From Lactococcus petauri (lineage in GTDB: Bacteria; Bacillota; Bacilli; Lactobacillales; Streptococcaceae), in assembly GCF_002154895.1 (NCBI RefSeq), contig NZ_MUIZ01000004.1, positions 1 through 64,000 on the forward strand: DNA of 64,000 nt, given 5' to 3'. The notes below the pieces were generated by a model. It saw only the letters and a program-made list of their open reading frames with translations, was not told the origin of the DNA and ran no database searches. Below, piece by piece: positions 25,580 through 33,983 of this stretch; the first letter of the stretch is position 1, and every line of letters begins with the position of its first letter. Position numbers and translations under genes: made by a program.

Positions 25580-26790
25580 GTGAGAAGATGAAAGATTCAG
25601 GTGTGGATTGGATTGGTGAGATTCCTGAGGGGTGGGAAACTTCAGAAATTCAATATAAATTTGAGCAGGTAAAGCGCAAAAATATAGGTAACCAAGAGAA
25701 AAATTTACTTTCTTTGAGTTATGGAAAAATTATCCAAAAAGATATTGAAAAGAGTATGGGCTTACTCCCGGAAAGTTTTGAAACTTATAATATTATTGAA
25801 AATGGCGATATTGTTTTCAGGCTAACCGATTTACAGAATGACCAAAGAAGTTTGCGGGTAGGTCTGGCTAAAGAAAAAGGGATCATTACGTCAGCCTATC
25901 AGACGATTCGGCCTAAAAATTCAGGGGAGATTGATTCAAGATACTTTTTCTACTTGTTTTATGATTATGATATTCAAAAAGTATTTTATGGTATGGGAGC
26001 TGGCGTCCGTCAAGGACTGACTTTTGAAGAGTTAAAGCGATTAAAGATTATTGTTCCTAAATCATTATCAGAACAAAAAACAATCGCAGACCACCTTGAC
26101 AAACAAACTTCCAAATTTGACCAAGCACAAAAGTTGCTGAAAGATGAGATTGAACGACTTCGTGCCTATAAGAAATCTCTGATTTATGAAACTGTTACTA
26201 AAGGGTTGGATAAAAATGTTCAGCTAAAAGATTCAGGGGTGGATTGGATTGGTGAGATTCCTGTTGGGTGGGAAGTTGTTTCGCTTAAAAACATAGTACA
26301 AATTAAAAATGGACGTGAAATAGAAAAGAGTGTTAACAAGGGATATCCAGTTTATGGATCAGGTGGTGTTTTCAAATATACAGACAAGTATCTTTATGAT
26401 GGTGAAAGTGTTCTACTTGGTAGAAAAGGAACAATTGATAATCCACAGTATGTAACGGGGAAATTTTGGACAGTTGACACTTCTTACTATACAATTAGTT
26501 CTGGGAGGTTGTGTACAAAATTATTTTATTATCAATCTTTACTTTTTGATTATCAATTTTTTCAAACTGGAAGTACGTTACCCAGCATGACTCAAAAAGA
26601 TTTAGGATTGATTAAGTTACCTTTCCCAGAAAACCTACTTAAGCAAGAAAAATTAGTCGAATATCTTGATAGAAAGATAGATATAATAGATAAAATTATC
26701 AAAATCAAGGGGGAACAATTTACGAATCTGTCAGAGCAGTGTAAAACCTTGATTTATGAAGTCGTCACAGGTAAAAGAAAGGTAAAATAG
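25576..26790 (+). CDS. hsdS: Type I restriction-modification specificity subunit
   Basis: The protein of 404 aa has two target-recognition domains (about 15-150 and 215-350), each followed by a conserved coiled-coil spacer. Each half opens with the same block, KDSGVDWIGEIP(E/V)GWE at residues 6-21 and 218-233. The recognition sequence cannot be read from the protein. Start overlaps the hsdM stop by four bases; a cassette of non-RM genes separates it from hsdR. Confidence 0.93.
   Translation: MSEKMKDSGVDWIGEIPEGWETSEIQYKFEQVKRKNIGNQEKNLLSLSYGKIIQKDIEKSMGLLPESFETYNIIENGDIVFRLTDLQNDQRSLRVGLAKEKGIITSAYQTIRPKNSGEIDSRYFFYLFYDYDIQKVFYGMGAGVRQGLTFEELKRLKIIVPKSLSEQKTIADHLDKQTSKFDQAQKLLKDEIERLRAYKKSLIYETVTKGLDKNVQLKDSGVDWIGEIPVGWEVVSLKNIVQIKNGREIEKSVNKGYPVYGSGGVFKYTDKYLYDGESVLLGRKGTIDNPQYVTGKFWTVDTSYYTISSGRLCTKLFYYQSLLFDYQFFQTGSTLPSMTQKDLGLIKLPFPENLLKQEKLVEYLDRKIDIIDKIIKIKGEQFTNLSEQCKTLIYEVVTGKRKVK
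25591..25638 (+). repeat. hsdS direct repeat, copy 1
   Basis: This 48-bp repeat at the start of the first half of hsdS recurs at 26227-26274 with only a few mismatches. Such repeats allow recombination that swaps or deletes recognition domains. Confidence 0.85.
26227..26274 (+). repeat. hsdS direct repeat, copy 2
   Basis: This is the second copy of the 48-bp repeat, 636 bp (212 codons) downstream and in the same frame. It opens the second recognition half. Confidence 0.85.
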
Positions 26791-26793
26791 CAT

Positions 26794-26979
26794 ATGAGTG
26801 TTCAAGATCTATGTGCTGTAGTTGGTGCAGTTACAGGAGTATTAAGTTTTATATGGACAATATTTCAGCAAAATGAAATTAAAAGGATAAAAAATCAATC
26901 TTATTTAAAAAATAGTGGTTTTGTAGAAAAAAATTCTAAAGCAGGTGGAGATATTGCAGGACGAGATATTAAGAAATAG
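26794..26979 (+). CDS. N-terminal fragment of a membrane effector (split gene)
   Basis: This frame of 61 aa starts three bases after hsdS. It encodes a membrane helix (about 5-24, DLCAVVGAVTGVLSFIWTIF), a basic linker and a NSG...KAGGDIAGRDI block, then TAG. The next 63 bases (26975-27037) encode a second copy of the same block one frame over (NSG...KAGRDIAGRDIK). Removing one A at 26974 would fuse both into a single protein of about 236 aa. It is therefore probably the N terminus of the third component of the ABC-3C-like cassette, cut off by a single-base insertion, unless a +1 frameshift is programmed at AAA-TAG-C. Confidence 0.6.
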   Translation: MSVQDLCAVVGAVTGVLSFIWTIFQQNEIKRIKNQSYLKNSGFVEKNSKAGGDIAGRDIKK

Positions 26980-27037
26980 CGGTAGTGTTGGAAACAATTC
27001 TAAAGCAGGTAGGGATATCGCAGGACGTGATATTAAG
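26911..27037 (+). repeat. 63-bp tandem duplication flanking a single extra A
   Basis: Two 21-codon units (26911-26973 and 26975-27037) encode NSGFVEKNSKAGGDIAGRDIK and a close variant. They are separated only by the A at 26974, which puts the downstream part out of frame. Synonymous differences show the duplication is not brand new. Confidence 0.85.
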
Positions 27038-27499
27038 ACGAATATTCTAAATATTTTTGGAAAAAATAGAAATCAAAAATCAGAAATTTTTAATGTAGTT
27101 AAGTCTTTAGATAAACGCGCAAAACTTTTATATCGTTTAGATGAAATTAGTGATTTCAATCCCGATTGGCAAGAAAAAATTGATTTTAATTCCTTAAATA
27201 CTTGGAAAAAAATATTTGAGAACAGAGCAGCCCAATTAGAAAAATTTGAAGAGGAAATTATTTCTAATTTAACTGTACCAGAAATTTTACTGCTAGATTT
27301 ATCTAATAAATATGCTAGGTTATCTAATGAAAACATTAGTTCAGATTCTAAGTGCATGTTAATTGAAAAACAGCTCCTAGAAACGGTTAATGGTGGTAGA
27401 AGTGATAAAATATGTGAAGAAAATAAAACTGCAGGAATCGAGTTAACTATTTATTGGGCATTTACTAGATGTCAAATATTAGAAAATCCGCCTAGATAA
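26945..27499 (+). CDS. Putative ABC-3C third component, C-terminal part (frameshifted)
   Basis: The frame has 184 codons if read from GTG 26945, but that codon lies inside the first repeat in another frame and lacks a ribosome-binding site. The meaningful part begins at 26975 in the second NSG...GRDIK unit, continues through an alpha-helical domain (about residues 55-184) and ends with ELTIYWAFTRCQIL. This helical C-terminal domain ahead of a small middle component and an ATPase is the layout of the effector-bearing third component in ABC-3C conflict systems. The assignment rests on context and weak resemblance. Whether it is expressed depends on frameshifting or on strain variation at 26974. 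Confidence 0.5.
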   Translation: MEILQDEILRNSGSVGNNSKAGRDIAGRDIKTNILNIFGKNRNQKSEIFNVVKSLDKRAKLLYRLDEISDFNPDWQEKIDFNSLNTWKKIFENRAAQLEKFEEEIISNLTVPEILLLDLSNKYARLSNENISSDSKCMLIEKQLLETVNGGRSDKICEENKTAGIELTIYWAFTRCQILENPPR

Positions 27500-27511
27500 A
27501 AGGAGTACGAG

Positions 27512-27796
27512 GTGCTTATTACAGATTTCGGTCTAAAACCTGAACAGACAATTTACTATATTATAGGACAGATTTTGCATGTGTTGAAGCAAGGTGATGA
27601 GACGGAGGAAAATATTATTCTTAAAATTTTTGGAACATCACCAAAACCTTATGAAATTTATAGATTTAATATAGCTTTATATGTGTTGCTTTTATTAGAA
27701 AAATTTAGAGTTTACATTAGAGATGAGGAAATAGTCTATGTATATCAAGAAGTTAATGTTAAAAACCGCAACAGGAACAACTATCAGGATAATTAA
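27512..27796 (+). CDS. ABC-3C-like middle component
   Basis: This small helical protein of 94 aa starts at GTG, with AGGAG upstream. It looks like the short winged-helix-like middle components that link the ATPase and the effector in ABC three-component systems (GLKPEQTIYYIIGQILHVL, then YEIYRFNIALYVLLLLEKF). Its last 59 bases overlap the ATPase gene in another frame, showing tight co-translation. Confidence 0.55.
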   Translation: MLITDFGLKPEQTIYYIIGQILHVLKQGDETEENIILKIFGTSPKPYEIYRFNIALYVLLLLEKFRVYIRDEEIVYVYQEVNVKNRNRNNYQDN

Positions 27797-29303
27797 ATTC
27801 AATAAATCAGTTAATATTATCACAACTACACTGGAAGATGAGCAAACAAATAATAATAATGTTGGAAAATCCACAGTAATTGATTTAATTGATATTGCTC
27901 TTGGAGCAAGTTTTGAGCATAAAATAAAAAGATTTTCTGACACACTTCAACAAATAGTTGATGAAAAAAAAGTCTATATTGAATTAGAAATTACAAATGA
28001 AGATAAAAAACATCTTTTAAGAGTAAACCTTTTTAATAAAAAATATTTTATTGATGGAGAACCTAAAGCTGTTAAAGCATATGGAACAGCTATTAGGAAT
28101 CTATTATTTAATGATGTTCCAGAAAATATAGCAAATAGAAAATTAATTCCAAGATTTTTAATTTTAGAGCTTCCATCAAATGAAGAGAGAGTTATCCGTT
28201 ATTTAGATTTTAATGCAAGTACTCAAAATGAAATGCTGGGGGTATATGAAGCAACATATGCTTATTTTCTAAACATTAAAAATAAAACACAGGAAATATC
28301 TAAACTTCTTAAAGAACGTAACAAGCAGTTTTCTTCCGAAAAAACACCTAAATCTGTCAAAATTAATGAAGCAGTAAAAATTTTACAGGATACTCCTGTT
28401 AGGAAAGAGGGATATGGTGAAAAAAATGAAGAAATTAAAAAATATCAATATTTAGTTGATGAATTTCAAAGCTTACAATTAAAAAAAGAGCTTCTTGAGG
28501 AAGAAAGTAAATCTATTGGAGTAAAAGTGGATGATAATGTGATAAGATTACTTTCAGAAGAATTATCAGATTTAGTTCCTGATGTACAAAAAGCGTTTGA
28601 TAAAATCTATAATTTTAATCAGTTAAGAGAGAACAATAGAAAGAAGTACCTTAAGAAACAACTTTTGCTAGTTGATAATGCTCTTTCAGCTCTAAATGTA
28701 AAATTGTCATTTTATAGACAGCGACTGAACGAGTATATTAACTTTTCTGATAAAAAAATATTTAATTTTGATAAGTACAATGAAGAACTATTTTCTGATT
28801 TTAAACAAGCACTTGATGATAAGATTGTACAAGATGAAGTTAAGATTACTATATCTGAAATTGAGGGTTTATTTTCTGATGAAGTAATAGACAGTTTTAA
28901 TTTGAAGTTATCAAATTTCACTAAGAATATTATTGGTGTTCCATATCATGTAAAAATCAATCCAAATCTATCACCTAAGAAACGTGCAGTACCATTAATT
29001 TTTCCTGAAAATCAAGGAAGTGGGACAGGACGTTTGCATCAACTTGCTTTTGCATTTACAGCTGCAATTATATCAATTAATGGGTCAAGAGAGTTTCCGC
29101 GATTTATTTTACAAGATATCAATGAAGTAACTGATGAAGAACCTTTTGAAAAAATGTTTGATATTGCTGTTCAAAATAATATACAATATATAACACCAAT
29201 ATTGAGCAGTAAATTATCTGATGATTTGAAAAAAAGATATCCACCAGTCTTAACTTTATCTAATGATGATATGTTATTTGAGCCTAAAATAAGTTTAGAG
29301 TAA
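27738..29303 (+). CDS. ABC-3C-like / Rad50-type ATPase (DUF2326-like)
   Basis: This SMC/Rad50-type ATPase of 521 aa has a Walker A motif VGKST (42-46) after an asparagine-rich loop, and long coiled-coil arms (about 160-350). Near the C terminus are a signature-like GSGTGRLHQLAF and a hydrophobic strand plus acidic pair FILQDINEV (Walker B-like). With the small protein before it and the helical protein upstream it forms a three-gene cassette of ABC-3C architecture, a class predicted to sense invading nucleic acid and trigger an effector. The ATG follows GAGGA. Confidence 0.72.
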   Translation: MYIKKLMLKTATGTTIRIIKFNKSVNIITTTLEDEQTNNNNVGKSTVIDLIDIALGASFEHKIKRFSDTLQQIVDEKKVYIELEITNEDKKHLLRVNLFNKKYFIDGEPKAVKAYGTAIRNLLFNDVPENIANRKLIPRFLILELPSNEERVIRYLDFNASTQNEMLGVYEATYAYFLNIKNKTQEISKLLKERNKQFSSEKTPKSVKINEAVKILQDTPVRKEGYGEKNEEIKKYQYLVDEFQSLQLKKELLEEESKSIGVKVDDNVIRLLSEELSDLVPDVQKAFDKIYNFNQLRENNRKKYLKKQLLLVDNALSALNVKLSFYRQRLNEYINFSDKKIFNFDKYNEELFSDFKQALDDKIVQDEVKITISEIEGLFSDEVIDSFNLKLSNFTKNIIGVPYHVKINPNLSPKKRAVPLIFPENQGSGTGRLHQLAFAFTAAIISINGSREFPRFILQDINEVTDEEPFEKMFDIAVQNNIQYITPILSSKLSDDLKKRYPPVLTLSNDDMLFEPKISLE

Positions 29304-29332
29304 TGAAGATTTAAATATAATAGGAGCCATAA

Positions 29333-29935
29333 ATGACCCTAAAAAACAAACTAAACATAACAAACTCAGCCCAACTCCGTCGTGAAGAAGAAATCATGAC
29401 AAAGAAAAAGGCAAAGCAGCTTTTTGATTCTGGTGATATTGATAAGATAGAAATTGGAACTTTTAAAGGCTTGGCTCAGGTCCATCATTATTTGTTCAGT
29501 GATTTATATGACTTTGCAGGAAAGATTCGTGACGTTAATATTGCTAAGGATGATTTTCGTTTTGCACCAGTAATGTATCTTTCTGTTGCGCTTGAGAACA
29601 TTGATAAGATGCCGCACGAGACTTTTGAGCAGATTGTCGAGAAGTATGTGGAGATGAACGTGGCACATCCTTTTCGTGAAGGGAATGGTCGTGCGGGGCG
29701 TATCTGGTTGGACTTGATTTTCAAAAAATCTTTGGGGCAGGTTGTGGATTGGAATGCCATTGAAAAAGCAGACTATTTATCTGCTATGAAGCGCAGCCCG
29801 ATTAAAGACATTGAAATCAAGCATGTTCTCAAATATGCGCTGACAAACGATCTAGGAAGAGAAACCTTCATGAAAGGTATTGATAACAGTTATTATTATG
29901 AAGGCTACAATGAACTCAGCATTGACGATTTATAG
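29333..29935 (+). CDS. Fic-family AMPylase/toxin, class III
   Basis: The protein of 200 aa has the full Fic motif HPFREGNGRAGR (112-123), implying transfer of AMP or another nucleotide to target proteins. Near the C terminus SYYYEG (186-191) fits the class III autoinhibitory motif SxxxE(G/N), so activity is probably kept low until the terminal helix is displaced. It starts after GGAG and lies 11 bp before hsdR. Fic genes occur often inside type I RM operons; the functional link is unknown. Confidence 0.88.
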   Translation: MTLKNKLNITNSAQLRREEEIMTKKKAKQLFDSGDIDKIEIGTFKGLAQVHHYLFSDLYDFAGKIRDVNIAKDDFRFAPVMYLSVALENIDKMPHETFEQIVEKYVEMNVAHPFREGNGRAGRIWLDLIFKKSLGQVVDWNAIEKADYLSAMKRSPIKDIEIKHVLKYALTNDLGRETFMKGIDNSYYYEGYNELSIDDL

Positions 29936-29946
29936 AAAGTAAACAA

Positions 29947-32898
29947 ATGGCAACTCTTAATATTAAAGAACGTTATGATTTTCAGCAGTGGATTTTGAAG
30001 GATTTTCAGAAACTTAATGGATTTGAAATTCGTGAGGCGATACATTATGATGCACGTATTGCGATGGATAAGGAGTTACTTTGGAATTTTCTGTTAGCTA
30101 CACAGCCTAAAACTCTAGAAAAACTGCAAAAAAAGTTATCTCGTGAAACCATTATTAATGTTATTAATCAAGAAATCATCAAGAATGGCTTACTTTACAG
30201 TTTGAAAAATGGTGTCTTTCTTGAAAATGTTCAACTCGATTTGATGTACCGCAAGCCAGCCACAAATTTTAATGAAAAAGCAAACCAACTTTATGCTCAA
30301 AATCATTTGTCGGTCATGGAAGAGGTCAATTATGAAAATATGGAGCGAGTGGATCTGGTCATTTTTCTGAATGGTTTGGCCTTGTTTGCGATAGAGCTAA
30401 AATATAACCCAAGTGGACAAAGCGTTCAAGATGGGATTAAGCAGCTAAAAGGTAGGAATCCTAAAAATCGACTTTTCCAGTTTAATGCAGGTGTTTTAGC
30501 TTGTTTTGCTGTTGATGCTTTAGAAGTTTTTGTGACGACACAACTTAAAGGCCAAGACACCTACTTTTTACCCTTTAATATGGGAAGAGGAGAAGGAATT
30601 GAGCAAGGCGCAGGGAATCCTCATAATGAAGACGGTGCAGATTCTGCTTATCTTTGGCAAGAAGTTCTTACAAAAGCGAGCATTTTTCAGTTAATCGAAC
30701 GTTTTATCTTTTTAACACCAGATAAGAAAGATATTATTTTTCCACGCTATCAGCAAAGAAGAGCTGTGACACGTGTTTTAGAAGATATGCGAAACAATGC
30801 TACGGAAAATAACTATCTGATTCAGCACTCCGCTGGTTCTGGGAAAACGAATACCATCGCTTGGCTTGCACACAGTTTGGTGAGTTTACATGATGCTGAA
30901 AATAAAAATGTGGTTGACACGGTTCTAATTGTAACGGATAGGATCGTCGTAGACCGACAGCTGCAAGATGCTGTTCGGGCTATTAGTCATCAATCTGGTG
31001 TGATTAAAGTCATGGATGACAAAGCGACATCCAGTGATTTAGCAGATGCTTTGGCAAGTAATACGAAGATTATCGCCACAACGATTCATAAGTTTGCGCA
31101 GATCAATAAGTCTGAATGGATGTCGACGGGTGCAACAGCAAAGAAACGCTTTGCCATATTAATTGATGAAGCACATAGCTCAACGACTGGTTCTTACATG
31201 AGTGCTGTCAGTCAAGTTCTGACTGAAACAGACTTTGAGGACGGTACCATTGATGAAGTTCAAGAAGTGAGCGTAGGAGATGCGATAGAGCAAGAAATAG
31301 CCCGTACAGGGAAACAGGATAATATATCTATTATTGCTTTTACTGCAACACCTAAGGGAACAACATTACAGCTTTTTGGTGAAACCAAGCCTGATGGTAT
31401 TGGTAAAAAACCTTTTGATGTTTATAGTATGAAACAAGCTATTGAAGAAGGCTTTATTCTTGATGTTTTAAATAACTATGTCACTTACGAAACTTATTAC
31501 AAACTCAATAAAGTTGTTGAAGAAAATCCTGTATTTAAAACTGCCGTTGCGAAACGTAAGATAGCAAAATTTATTGAATTATCTGATGAAAATATCAACA
31601 AAAAAATTGAAATAATTATGGACCACTTTATCACACACGATATTATGGCTGAACTTGGCGGTAAGGGAAAAGCGATGATTGTGACAAGTGGCCGTGAGGC
31701 AGCAGTTAAATATCAACAAGCACTCAATCGTTACTTTAAGGAACATCATATTACAAGCATGGGTGCTTTAGTTGCATTTTCTGGTAAGGTTGATGTAGAA
31801 GGTGCCGAGTACTCAGAAGCGTCAATTAATGGGATCAAAGAAGAAAATCTGAAAGATAAATTTGATACAGATGATTTTCAAGTTCTGATTGTAGCTAATA
31901 AATACCAGACAGGCTTTGATCAGCCGAAACTTGTTGCGATGTATGTAGATAAGAAGTTACGTGATGTGGCGGCTGTTCAGACTTTATCACGTCTTAATCG
32001 TATTGTTAAAGGATACAATAAAAAAACGTTTATTCTTGATTTTAAAAATACTTACGAAGATATTAATAAAGCTTTTGCGCCTTATTATCGGGAGACAGTT
32101 TTAGCCGAAACGATTTCTCCAAGTGATATTTTGGATTTGCAAAGAAAAATTGATAGCTTTGCTATTTTAGAGGATGATGTTGTTCATGAGTTTAATCAGT
32201 TTCTTTATCAAGAAAAGCGTACTAGTCGAGATAAGAAAAAAATGACTGCGCTTTTGAATAGAGGCTATAATCTGGTTCAAAGATATGATGAAAAAGAACA
32301 GCTGACAATCAAGAAAACAATTCGGGGCTTTCTGAGAATGTATACATTCTTGATACAAGCAACTGCTTACCAAAATGAAGTTCTGCATGAAAAATATAAT
32401 TACTTACAGTCTTTAGTCAAAATGATTGATGTCCGCTTAGGTGGGAATGATTTCTCAATAGCAGATAAAATTGTTGTGGATTATATGAAGCATAAGCAAA
32501 CAGGTGAATATCATATAGCAGAATTACCCGAAGACTACGAAGTGAAGTTGAATAAACCAAGTCTTGGAGATATCACTGAGGATCAGGAGAAAAAACTTTC
32601 TGAAATTATTGATGAAATCAATGAGCAACTCAATCTCGATATTGATGATACAGTTGGTGTTACAAGTGGTATTGCTATCCGAGAGTTGCTCAAGAAAAAT
32701 AAGAGGCTAGAGGCATCTGCTCAGGTTAACACACGAGAGGACTTTAGATTTACTCTTGATGATGAGATGGACAATGCTCTAACGGAAGGATATATGCAAA
32801 ACCAGGACTTCTTCGGTGCTTTGCTAAATAACGAAGCTTTCAAGAAAAGAATTGCTCAAGTTTTTGTAGAAGATGTTTATAGAAGTTTTAAAAATTAA
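29947..32898 (+). CDS. hsdR: Type I restriction enzyme, R subunit
   Basis: This motor-nuclease subunit of 983 aa has an N-terminal PD-(D/E)XK nuclease with Asp136 and Glu150-x-Lys152 (VDLVIF and FAIELK). The SF2 translocase follows, with Walker A SAGSGKT (295-301) and DEAH (407-410), and then the C-terminal HsdM-interacting helical region. It cuts unmodified DNA after translocation. The gene appears intact. It is separated from hsdS by about 3.1 kb of inserted cassette genes on the same strand, with no visible internal terminator. Confidence 0.95.
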   Translation: MATLNIKERYDFQQWILKDFQKLNGFEIREAIHYDARIAMDKELLWNFLLATQPKTLEKLQKKLSRETIINVINQEIIKNGLLYSLKNGVFLENVQLDLMYRKPATNFNEKANQLYAQNHLSVMEEVNYENMERVDLVIFLNGLALFAIELKYNPSGQSVQDGIKQLKGRNPKNRLFQFNAGVLACFAVDALEVFVTTQLKGQDTYFLPFNMGRGEGIEQGAGNPHNEDGADSAYLWQEVLTKASIFQLIERFIFLTPDKKDIIFPRYQQRRAVTRVLEDMRNNATENNYLIQHSAGSGKTNTIAWLAHSLVSLHDAENKNVVDTVLIVTDRIVVDRQLQDAVRAISHQSGVIKVMDDKATSSDLADALASNTKIIATTIHKFAQINKSEWMSTGATAKKRFAILIDEAHSSTTGSYMSAVSQVLTETDFEDGTIDEVQEVSVGDAIEQEIARTGKQDNISIIAFTATPKGTTLQLFGETKPDGIGKKPFDVYSMKQAIEEGFILDVLNNYVTYETYYKLNKVVEENPVFKTAVAKRKIAKFIELSDENINKKIEIIMDHFITHDIMAELGGKGKAMIVTSGREAAVKYQQALNRYFKEHHITSMGALVAFSGKVDVEGAEYSEASINGIKEENLKDKFDTDDFQVLIVANKYQTGFDQPKLVAMYVDKKLRDVAAVQTLSRLNRIVKGYNKKTFILDFKNTYEDINKAFAPYYRETVLAETISPSDILDLQRKIDSFAILEDDVVHEFNQFLYQEKRTSRDKKKMTALLNRGYNLVQRYDEKEQLTIKKTIRGFLRMYTFLIQATAYQNEVLHEKYNYLQSLVKMIDVRLGGNDFSIADKIVVDYMKHKQTGEYHIAELPEDYEVKLNKPSLGDITEDQEKKLSEIIDEINEQLNLDIDDTVGVTSGIAIRELLKKNKRLEASAQVNTREDFRFTLDDEMDNALTEGYMQNQDFFGALLNNEAFKKRIAQVFVEDVYRSFKN

Positions 32899-32904
32899 GT
32901 ACAA

Positions 32905-32945
32905 AAAAACACAGTTACTTTTAGTAGGGTAACTGTATTTTTTTA
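32905..32945. terminator. Bidirectional terminator
   Basis: ACAGTTAC (32911-32918) and GTAACTGT (32929-32936) form a perfect 8-bp stem flanked by A- and T-runs. It ends hsdR and the converging menaquinone operon. Confidence 0.85.
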
Positions 32946-32959
32946 TTTTAAACAATATA

Positions 32960-33613
32960 TTATTGTTCTACGCGCCCCGCATAAACATAATATTCCTCAA
33001 CATCCTCTTCTGAAACTTCCGCATCATTACTCCAAGAGAAGCGCTGTGCGGCGATTCTTTTTAAGCCTTTCTTCTCGTAAAAAGGATAGTTGGAATAGCT
33101 GTCTGTAAGTAGGAAGAAGGTTTTTGCTTTATTTTCTTTTAAGTAATCAAGGAAAAGCTGATAGAGTTTACTGCCAAGACCTAAGCCTTTGTAGTTCTCA
33201 TTTAAGATTAAGAGGTTTAAGGCAGCATCAAAGGTTTCCTTGCTTTGCTGTATAAGTTCCTCATTGAGCTTCATGGTTTCCAAGTAAAAGTCAAAAACGG
33301 TTTCTGGTTTTCCTTGGTTGATAATTAAACTCAGCGCTTCAAGTTGGCGATATCTTATTCGACTTTTGGGAAAGAGATCAGGAGTGAGGGCAGCAGCGAC
33401 GACGCCGATAATTTTCCCCTTATCTTTAGCGACAAAGACTTTTGTGGAGGTCAAGAGGATTGTTTCAAGAAAAAAATCAGCCATAGGCAAGACATTTTCT
33501 TGTTTATTCCATTCTTGATAAGCCCAAGTGTCGATAATTAATTGATTGATATACGCAAGTTCGGCTTCATCTATATCCACCAATTCTGTAAATAGTATGT
33601 TGTCTTTATTCAT
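32960..33613 (-). CDS. GNAT-family N-acetyltransferase
   Basis: The protein of about 217 aa has the GNAT acetyl-CoA loop GLGLGSKLYQLFLDYL in the C-terminal half. The ATG at 33613 overlaps the stop of the upstream thioesterase gene by 8 bases; a TTG at 33628 is less likely. It is the last gene of the menaquinone transcript. Its substrate is unknown. Confidence 0.8.
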   Translation of the reverse strand: MNKDNILFTELVDIDEAELAYINQLIIDTWAYQEWNKQENVLPMADFFLETILLTSTKVFVAKDKGKIIGVVAAALTPDLFPKSRIRYRQLEALSLIINQGKPETVFDFYLETMKLNEELIQQSKETFDAALNLLILNENYKGLGLGSKLYQLFLDYLKENKAKTFFLLTDSYSNYPFYEKKGLKRIAAQRFSWSNDAEVSEEDVEEYYVYAGRVEQ

Positions 33614-33983
33614 ATCTTTTTGCCACAATAGCGTTGGTTACAGTGACTTGTGCCACTAAAACCTCACGCGCATCTGTAAACTTCAGCTCCCACACATGTG
33701 TACGCCCACCTTTGTGCAGAAGAAGACCTTGAGCAAAGAGTATTCCTGCTGCTTTAGTTGGGTTTAAATGATTGCCATTGACCGCTTGGCCGACAGCAAA
33801 ATGTTTATCGTCCAGCAAGAGATTACTTGCCATACCAGCAGCAACCTCAGCAAAGGCCAGCGTTGCACCACCATTTAAGAAACCTTGAGGTTGCGCGTGA
33901 AAGTCCCCTAAAGGCATTTGAGCGGTAAAACCTGTTGGGGTTAAAACCAGCTTTTGAATACCCAGTTGTTCAATTAAATTCAT
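33606..33983 (-). CDS. menI: Hotdog thioesterase, probable DHNA-CoA thioesterase
   Basis: This PaaI-type single hotdog domain of 125 aa has the motif GFLNGGATLAFAEVAAG (34-50), including the catalytic-type Glu near 45. In this operon it should hydrolyse 1,4-dihydroxy-2-naphthoyl-CoA, the product of MenB. The assignment to that step comes from context; the family is broad. Start overlaps the menC stop by four bases. Confidence 0.75.
   Translation of the reverse strand: MNLIEQLGIQKLVLTPTGFTAQMPLGDFHAQPQGFLNGGATLAFAEVAAGMASNLLLDDKHFAVGQAVNGNHLNPTKAAGILFAQGLLLHKGGRTHVWELKFTDAREVLVAQVTVTNAIVAKRYE

Noticed and set aside
26945-26974. GTG 26945 as a true start of the C-terminal effector fragment
   Set aside because: The codon lies within the first copy of the repeat in the wrong frame and lacks a Shine-Dalgarno; the peptide it adds is an out-of-frame reading of the repeat.
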